A stretch of 11,619 nucleotides of DNA from Bacillota bacterium (GTDB taxonomy: Bacteria; Bacillota; Sulfobacillia; Symbiobacteriales; Symbiobacteriaceae): NCBI GenBank assembly GCA_028287415.1, contig JAQBPS010000686.1, positions 1 through 11,619 on the forward strand. Reading direction: 5' to 3'. Both the position numbers and the translations under genes were made by a program. The notes below the pieces were generated by a model. The model saw nothing but the letters and a program-made list of their open reading frames with translations, was not told where the DNA came from and ran no database searches. Positions 7,463 to 11,619 of the stretch are shown here, in pieces. Within the stretch, counting starts at the first letter, position 1. The number at the start of each line of letters is the position of its first letter.

Positions 7463-8136
7463 GCGCCACCCTGCTGATTTTCGACCTGGACGGCACACTG
7501 GTGACGACCCGTGCCGGGCGGGTCGCATTCAACCGCGCATTCGAGCGGCTGTTCGGGCTGCCCAACGCTGCGGCGACCGTCACCATGGCCGGGCGGACTG
7601 ACCCGGCCATTTACCGCGAGCTCTGCGAACGCCACGGTCTGGACGTCGGCACCTTTCCGGTGTGGAAGGGCACGTTCCTGGAAGAGTTGACCGTGGCATT
7701 GCAGGCGGATCCGGGCCGCACCCACCCCGGCGTGCTCGAGTTGCTGACGGCCTGTAGCCAGGAGCCAGCCATGGCGCTCGCCCTGGGCACGGGCAACGTG
7801 GAGGAGGGCGCCCGCCTCAAGCTGGCCCGGCATGGGCTCAACCAGTACTTCGCGACGGGCGGTTTTGGCGGTGACGGCGAGAACCGCGATGAGGTGATCG
7901 CCCGCGCCATGCAGCGCGCCGAGCGGCACTACGGATGTGCGTTCGCCCGGGCGGTGGTGATCGGGGACACCCCGCTGGACATTCGCAGCGGCAAGGCGAA
8001 CCACTGCCGAACCATCGGCGTGGCGACGGGGCCGCACCAGGCGGCAGAATTAAGCGCATGCGGCGCTGATCTGGTCATGGAAAACCTGGCAGATGCACAG
8101 CGGGTATGCGACTGGGTGCGGGCTTCTTCATACTAA
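7459..8136 (+). CDS. HAD-superfamily hydrolase, phosphoglycolate phosphatase-like
   Basis: Cytoplasmic small-molecule phosphatase of 225 residues. Motif I, DLDGT, has the nucleophile D9 and acid/base D11. Motif II threonine is T111 (LGTGN), motif III lysine K121, and motif IV is GDTPLD with D170 and D174. An alpha-helical cap of subclass I lies at about 15-85, which suggests a phosphoglycolate or beta-phosphoglucomutase-like fold. The lack of the longer mutase cap signature favours a phosphatase. The ATG overlaps the YdjM gene stop by 4 bp, and GGGGAGG (7444-7450) sits 8 nt upstream, so the two genes are tightly coupled. The substrate is unknown. It ends 18 bp before the promoter for hutH. 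Confidence 0.9.
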   Translation: MSATLLIFDLDGTLVTTRAGRVAFNRAFERLFGLPNAAATVTMAGRTDPAIYRELCERHGLDVGTFPVWKGTFLEELTVALQADPGRTHPGVLELLTACSQEPAMALALGTGNVEEGARLKLARHGLNQYFATGGFGGDGENRDEVIARAMQRAERHYGCAFARAVVIGDTPLDIRSGKANHCRTIGVATGPHQAAELSACGADLVMENLADAQRVCDWVRASSY

Positions 8137-8153
8137 AGCGGCACCGGAGTGGT

Positions 8154-8183
8154 TTGCCAGGGGCGCTCCGCACTTTCTATAAT
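8154..8183 (+). promoter_or_regulatory. Sigma-A-type promoter for hutH
   Basis: A -35 box TTGCCA (8154-8159), an 18-bp spacer and a perfect -10 box TATAAT (8178-8183) lie in the gap between the HAD gene and hutH. Transcription would begin near 8190, giving a leader of about 35 nt with GGGAGG at 8211-8216. No clear operator is seen. Confidence 0.75.
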
Positions 8184-8224
8184 GAGGGCGAAGCGCATCG
8201 ATTTGTAGGCGGGAGGTATCGTCC

Positions 8225-9748
8225 TTGCATGCCATCGAACTTGGTGACCACATTGCCGTAAGCGATGTGGTCGAAGCCGCCCGGGGCGGGGCCTCCGTTG
8301 CCATTGGCGCCGGCGCTCGTGACCGGGTGGTCGCCGCCCGCCAGATGGTTGAAGAGCTGGTGCGCACCCGCCGCCCCGTCTATGGGATTACTACGGGCTT
8401 TGGTAAGTTTAGTGATGTGATCATCTCTCCGGACCAGACCGAGCTCCTTCAGCGTAATCTCTTGATGAGCCATGCCTGCGGCGTTGGCGAACCGCTGGAT
8501 GGCGAGGTGGTCCGGGCCATGATGCTCCTGCGGGCGCAGGCCCTGGCCCGGGGACATTCGGGAATCCGCCCCGAGACATTGGATCTGCTGGTGAGCATGT
8601 TGAACCGCGGCGTCCATCCCGTGGTGCCGGAGCAGGGCTCCCTGGGTGCCAGCGGCGACCTCGCCCCGCTCGCGCATATGTGCCTGCCACTGATCGGCCT
8701 GGGCGAGGCTGTGTTCCAGGGCGAGCGGCTGCCCGGGGCGGAAGCGCTGCGGCGGGCCGGCCTGACGCCGGTTGAGCTCTCCAGCAAGGAAGGGCTAGCG
8801 CTGATCAACGGCACGCAGGCGATGACCGGCATCGGGGCGCTGGCCCTGGCCGATGCGCTGATGCTGCTGAAGGTGGCGGACATCGCTGCGGCGCTAACCG
8901 CTGAGGCGCTGGGGGCGATACCCGCGGCGTGGGACGCCCGCATCCAGGCGCTGCGCATCCACCCGGGCCAGGTCGCCGCCGCAGCGAACCTGCGAATGCT
9001 GGTGCAGGGCAGCAAGCTCGTCACTGAACCGGGAGCGATTCGCACCCAGGACCCCTACACGCTGCGCTGCATTCCGCAGGTGCACGGGGCCAGCCGCACG
9101 GCCATCGCACATGTGGCCGACGTGGTGGGCTGGGAGATCAATGCCGTCACTGACAACCCGCTGCTGTTCCCGGAGGACGGCGACGTGATCTCCGGGGGTA
9201 ACTTTCACGGGCAGCCCGTGGCCCTGGCCATGGACTACCTGGGCATCGCGCTGGCGGAGCTAGCCGACATTGCCGAGCGCCGCATAGAGCGGCTGGTCAA
9301 CCCGGCCCTGTCCGGGCTGCCCGCATTTCTGACCAGACGCGGCGGGCTGCATTCAGGCCTCATGATCCCGCAATACACGGCGGCCTCCCTTGTCAGCGAG
9401 AACAAGATCCTCGCGCACCCGGCCTCAGTCGATTCGATCCCCTCCAGCGCCAACCAGGAGGATCACGTGAGCATGGGTACGACGGGAGCCCGCAAGGCCC
9501 GCAAGATCCTGGCTAACGTAAGCCGGGTGCTGGCGATCGAATTGATGTGTGCGGCACAGGCGCTGGAGTTCAGCGACCCGGCCGGCCTGGGTGCGGGCAC
9601 CCGACCCGCCTACCAGACCATTCGGGAACTCGTGCCCCCGTTGGACGAGGACCGGGTGCTGGCGCCGGATATCGAAGCGCTGGCGGTTCTCGTCCGCAGC
9701 GGCAAGCTGGTCGCGGCGGTGGAAGCGGCGATCGGGTCGCTGGCATAA
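8225..9748 (+). CDS. hutH: Histidine ammonia-lyase
   Basis: Catalyses non-oxidative deamination of L-histidine to trans-urocanate and ammonia, the first step of histidine use, in the cytoplasm as a tetramer. The protein has 507 residues, the normal length. The Ala-Ser-Gly triad that cyclises to the MIO cofactor is A142-S143-G144 (GSLGASGDLAPL). Active-site residues match P. putida HAL: Y53, H83 (MSHACG), N195 (INGTQ), Y278, R281, F327 and E412, the later ones shifted by two positions. H83 favours histidine over phenylalanine or tyrosine as substrate. The start is TTG at 8225, with GGGAGG (8211-8216) 8 nt upstream and its own promoter. No hutU, hutI, hutG, HutP or histidine transporter gene is visible within the window. 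A strong hairpin follows the stop. Confidence 0.96.
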   Translation: MHAIELGDHIAVSDVVEAARGGASVAIGAGARDRVVAARQMVEELVRTRRPVYGITTGFGKFSDVIISPDQTELLQRNLLMSHACGVGEPLDGEVVRAMMLLRAQALARGHSGIRPETLDLLVSMLNRGVHPVVPEQGSLGASGDLAPLAHMCLPLIGLGEAVFQGERLPGAEALRRAGLTPVELSSKEGLALINGTQAMTGIGALALADALMLLKVADIAAALTAEALGAIPAAWDARIQALRIHPGQVAAAANLRMLVQGSKLVTEPGAIRTQDPYTLRCIPQVHGASRTAIAHVADVVGWEINAVTDNPLLFPEDGDVISGGNFHGQPVALAMDYLGIALAELADIAERRIERLVNPALSGLPAFLTRRGGLHSGLMIPQYTAASLVSENKILAHPASVDSIPSSANQEDHVSMGTTGARKARKILANVSRVLAIELMCAAQALEFSDPAGLGAGTRPAYQTIRELVPPLDEDRVLAPDIEALAVLVRSGKLVAAVEAAIGSLA

Positions 9749-9752
9749 AGGA

Positions 9753-9782
9753 AGGGACGGGCGCCACCCGGCGTCCGTCCCT
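9753..9782. terminator. Shared bidirectional terminator hairpin between hutH and the convergent gene
   Basis: A 13-bp stem with one G-U pair (9753-9765 with 9770-9782) closes an ACCC loop. It begins 5 bp after the hutH stop and 7 bp beyond the stop of the convergent minus-strand gene. On the minus strand it is followed by TTCCTTTAT, a modest T-tract. On the plus strand the tail is GAAAACC, so it is a better intrinsic terminator for the minus-strand gene and a 3' stabiliser or weak terminator for hutH. Confidence 0.7.
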
Positions 9783-9788
9783 GAAAAC

Positions 9789-10574
9789 CTAGGGATATAG
9801 CAGTTGTGTGCCGAAGAGCTGGTCACCCGGGCAGACCCCGCCCGATCCGGCGCCCTCCAGGAGGAGTACCACGCCGGCAGTCGTGAACTCGGTCACGGTG
9901 GCCCGCAGCAGATCGCCCCGGTTGAGCCGCATCGGCAGCACTTCCCCGGCCCGGATCGGACCGAAGCGCACTCGCACCGCCACACTCACTGGGTTGAACG
10001 GCACACTCTTCCCGAGTACCGCCACGACAAGCAACTCGAGCGGGCGCTTCAGGTGCCCGTGCACATTCGCAAACTCCGCACAGTATGTCTCATAGTCTGT
10101 ACAGCCGCCACGCAGGAACCGACGGGTAAGCGCAGTGAGCGCCACCAGGGATTTCCATTGGCCCTGCACATACCGCCTTTGCCAGTCCGGGAACTGTCGG
10201 GACGCCACCGGTGCGGCGAGGACACTCTCCGCGAAGTGGAGCACATCGCTGGCATATGCGGACAGCGGCAGCGAGACAATGGCGGGTCCGAGCCGCTGAC
10301 TGGTGAATTCGGAGAGCATCACCCGACCGTGCCGGTGCACAACGGTGAAGTCCTCCACCCGCCGCCCACGCCCGGCGATCGTACACCCATGGAAGAAGAG
10401 GAACGAGTGGTGGTCGGGATCTACATAATGGTCTTCAAATATCGTTCGCAGCAGTGCCACCGCTGATTGAAGGGCGGCGACCTCCCCGGCCCCGAAGGTC
10501 CGCTGAATCAGGTGGTCGCCCAGGCGCAAACACAGCAACCGTTCGGTTCCCCCGACCGAGGGGCCAGGCATCAT
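9789..10574 (-). CDS. Hypothetical protein, 261 residues, unknown family
   Basis: I do not recognise it. It begins with two ATG codons (10574 and 10571). The second has the better spacing (7 nt) from GGGTGAGG (10579-10586). The N-terminal part (about 10-120) mixes helices and strands. It holds a histidine-rich patch (DHYVDPDHHSFLFFHG, about 48-63) and the strand pair DFTVVHRHGRVMLSEF (about 75-90). A middle helical region (about 105-190) has two cysteines in GGCTDYETYC. The C-terminal 60 residues look all-beta: GPIRAGEVLPMRLNRGD and the stretch ending CPGDQLFG resemble a small beta-barrel of the translation-factor domain-2 kind, but weakly. No signal peptide, membrane segment or known catalytic motif is seen. 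It is transcribed against hutH, shares its 3' hairpin, and has an AT-rich palindrome about 45 bp upstream. Base composition is like the neighbours. Confidence 0.7.
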   Translation of the reverse strand: MMPGPSVGGTERLLCLRLGDHLIQRTFGAGEVAALQSAVALLRTIFEDHYVDPDHHSFLFFHGCTIAGRGRRVEDFTVVHRHGRVMLSEFTSQRLGPAIVSLPLSAYASDVLHFAESVLAAPVASRQFPDWQRRYVQGQWKSLVALTALTRRFLRGGCTDYETYCAEFANVHGHLKRPLELLVVAVLGKSVPFNPVSVAVRVRFGPIRAGEVLPMRLNRGDLLRATVTEFTTAGVVLLLEGAGSGGVCPGDQLFGTQLLYP

Positions 10575-10618
10575 AACGCCTCACCCTTTCCCCTGGATGG
10601 CGGCCCTTCCAAGTAATC

Positions 10619-10637
10619 TATCATTAATGATTATCAG
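10619..10637 (-). promoter_or_regulatory. AT-rich palindrome, candidate operator
   Basis: ATCATTAATGAT (10620-10631) is a perfect 12-bp palindrome in otherwise GC-rich DNA. On the minus strand the extended sequence TGATAATCATTAATGATA matches 11 of 14 defined positions of the Fur-type 7-1-7 pattern TGATAAT-N-ATTATCA. It lies about 45-63 bp before the start of the minus-strand gene, a normal promoter/operator position. No convincing -35/-10 pair was found, so a regulator of the Fur/PerR/Zur class is only a suggestion. Confidence 0.35.
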
Positions 10638-10689
10638 ACGAATCTCCTGCTCCTGAGCGTGGGAGTGGGGCTTCTCCGGACATTATTTT

Positions 10690-10735
10690 GACGCGGATGA
10701 CGCGGATTCCGCGGATTTCCGGCATTCGCGGGGAT
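10690..10735 (+). repeat. Tandem 9-nt repeat, (N)2-CGCGGAT type
   Basis: Three adjacent 9-mers, GACGCGGAT, GACGCGGAT and TCCGCGGAT (10690-10716), are followed by two decayed copies, TTCCGGCAT and TCGCGGGGAT. The block lies just left of the IS. Its function is unknown; a decayed microsatellite-like array or a protein-binding array is possible. Confidence 0.6.
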
Positions 10736-10833
10736 ATCTCAGGTAACGTCTCCAGGGCGGGACCCCTCTGTGCCAACATAGGTGAGAGACCTGGCCCCAC
10801 CGAATTATCTCCGATTTAAGAGGGCGGAGAAGG

Positions 10834-11169
10834 GTGAGGGAATTGGACGAGGACCAGCAGGACGACAAGCGACAGGGTGAAGCGCAAAGCAGCACCAGCA
10901 ATGGTGGCGGTGGCGAGGCTCGTGGGCCGCTGCGCATGCGGATCACCGCTCCGGATCCGGAGCTGCGCGAGCGGCCGGTGCGCAGGCTGTTCACGGCAGA
11001 TTCACAGGATCCTGAGTTGGCGGCCAAACAGCTCGCTGAGAAAGACCGGGAGATCCGGCGGCTGCGGGAGCGGCTGGCCAAAGCCGAGACCATCATTGAG
11101 GTGCAAAAAAAAATTTCCGAGATCCTCTCGATCCCACTGAATCCGCCAAGCAACGTCGACAACGACTGA
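10834..11169 (+). CDS. IS3-family OrfA, apparently lacking its helix-turn-helix
   Basis: First frame of the IS transposase, 111 residues from a GTG with AGGGCGGAG upstream. Residues 1-32 are acidic and low in complexity (Asp/Gln/Ser/Gly). RMRITAPDPELRERPVRRLFTAD (about 34-56) resembles the entry into the usual OrfA DNA-binding domain, which in relatives continues as RRRFTAEYKLRIL. Here it jumps straight to a leucine-zipper-like coil (about 60-98, ending AETIIEVQKKISEIL), which mediates OrfA multimers. The roughly 55-60 residue HTH is absent, and no other frame restores it. This suggests an in-frame internal deletion, so this copy may be unable to recognise its ends. The comparison with relatives is from memory. 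OrfB overlaps in the -1 frame. Confidence 0.78.
   Translation: MRELDEDQQDDKRQGEAQSSTSNGGGGEARGPLRMRITAPDPELRERPVRRLFTADSQDPELAAKQLAEKDREIRRLRERLAKAETIIEVQKKISEILSIPLNPPSNVDND
11105..11130 (+). other. Programmed -1 ribosomal frameshift signal (slippery A-run plus hairpin)
   Basis: A run of nine A (11105-11113) contains the heptamer A-AAA-AAA (11106-11112) in the register needed for -1 slippage from the orfA frame. Five nucleotides later CGAGA (11118-11122) pairs perfectly with TCTCG (11126-11130) around a TCC loop. That spacing is typical of a stimulatory stem-loop. The -1 frame is open from here to the window end and encodes OrfB. The slippage would produce the OrfAB fusion transposase. Confidence 0.8.
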
Positions 11170-11619
11170 TTCAGGAAGCCGAGCGTTTATCGCCCGAGAT
11201 TGGCGTGGTTGCGGCATGCACGGCGCTGGGCGTGCCAAGGGCGAGCCTGTATCGCTCCCGGCAGCCCAAGGTACCGCCCCAGCGGCCCACGCCAGCCCGA
11301 GCGCTGTCAGGGGCTGAGAAGCAGGCGGTGTTGGATGTACTGCATTCGCCGCGCTTTGGGGATCTCGCAGCGCCACAAGTATATGCAATCCTGCTGGATG
11401 ACGGGATCTACCTGTGCTCGCTACGCACCATGTATCGCATCCTCGCGGAACATGACGAGGTCCGGGAGCGCCGCAATCAGTTGCGCCATCCGGTCTACGC
11501 CAAGCCGGAGTTGCTGGCCACTGCGCCTAACCAGGTCTGGTCCTGGGACATCACAAGGCTGAAGGGGCCCGGGAAGTGGCAGTACTTTCACTTGTACGTC
11601 GTGATGGATATTTTCAGTC
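11112..11619 (+). CDS. IS3-family transposase OrfB (3' partial), read by -1 frameshift
   Basis: Integrase-type DDE transposase domain, expressed as the C-terminal part of an OrfAB fusion. In the frame starting at 11112 it reads through QRLIQEAERLSPEIGV. A resolvase/HTH-like segment (ACTALGVPRASLYRSR) and an HTH_21-like segment (QVYAILLDDGIYLCSLRTMYRIL) follow. Next comes the linker REVRERRNQ-like stretch with HPVYAKPELLATAPNQ, then the catalytic entry VWSWDIT, whose Asp codon is 11547-11549. It ends at VVMDIFS at the window edge. The other D and E of the triad lie beyond. No good independent start with a ribosome binding site is seen near 11160-11205, which supports frameshift expression. No stop interrupts the visible part. 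Confidence 0.88.

Larger units (their letters stand above)
10575..10833. other. Non-coding stretch between the orphan gene and the IS
   Basis: These 259 bp carry no convincing gene. From left to right they hold the ribosome binding site of the minus-strand gene, an AT-rich palindrome (10619-10637) and a tandem 9-nt repeat block (10690-10735). They end with about 100 bp of GC-rich sequence that probably contains the left end of the IS. I could not locate the IS terminal repeat because its right partner is outside the window. Confidence 0.6.
10834..11619 (+). mobile_element. IS3-family insertion sequence, left part only
   Basis: orfA and orfB in overlapping frames are joined by a -1 slippery site, and OrfB has the HTH_21-like region and the first Asp of the DDE integrase core. 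The element runs off the right edge. Its left boundary lies somewhere in about 10737-10833; no terminal inverted repeat or target duplication can be assigned without the right end. The start given is that of orfA. Confidence 0.85.

Noticed and set aside
9804..10466. 220-codon plus-strand frame opposite the orphan minus-strand gene
   Set aside because: Its composition looks like an antisense shadow and it would begin inside the shared terminator region. The minus-strand frame has a better ribosome binding site and a more protein-like sequence, though the minus-strand gene itself is unproven.
10690..10735. CRISPR array
   Set aside because: The units are 9 nt and contiguous, with no spacers and no cas genes nearby.

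Overview
The window looks like chromosomal DNA of a high-GC Gram-positive bacterium of the Firmicutes type. Reasons: the tandem M16 pair YmfF/YmfH, a B. subtilis-like FtsH, a YfhP/YdjM-type membrane hydrolase, strong GGAGG ribosome binding sites and frequent TTG/GTG starts. A Symbiobacterium-like thermophile would fit, but that is inference and no sequence search was possible.

Layout. (1) 1-1667: the 3' part of ftsH (5' end outside the window), closed by a strong intrinsic terminator at 1679-1715. (2) 1714-2031, minus strand: a small unrecognised helical protein with an internal repeat, convergent with ftsH. (3) 2157-6372: a co-directional cluster of Nudix hydrolase, M24 aminopeptidase/prolidase, inactive M16 subunit (YmfF) and active M16 peptidase (YmfH). 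The last two genes are 2 bp apart, and a hairpin at 6379-6400 follows. (4) 6431-8136: a YdjM/YfhP-type membrane protein overlapping by 4 bp with a HAD phosphatase. (5) 8154-9748: a sigma-A-like promoter and a monocistronic histidine ammonia-lyase gene (hutH), then a hairpin shared with a convergent gene. (6) 9789-10574, minus strand: an unrecognised 261-residue protein, preceded by an AT-rich palindrome. (7) 10575-10833: non-coding DNA with a tandem 9-nt repeat. (8) 10834-11619: the left part of an IS3-family insertion sequence. Its orfA and orfB are joined by a textbook -1 frameshift signal, and OrfA appears to have lost its helix-turn-helix. The right end lies outside the window.

How the genes work together. 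Most are housekeeping. FtsH and the M16 and M24 enzymes are proteolysis and peptide-turnover functions. The YmfF/YmfH pair is linked in B. subtilis to the neighbourhood that modifies EF-P. The Nudix and HAD enzymes are small-molecule phosphohydrolases. HutH would feed histidine into glutamate catabolism or supply urocanate, but no other hut gene is visible. I see no clear new defence or biosynthetic system. The parts most worth a second look are the IS frameshift cassette with its HTH-less OrfA, the two orphan minus-strand genes, and the palindrome and repeat block between the second orphan and the IS.
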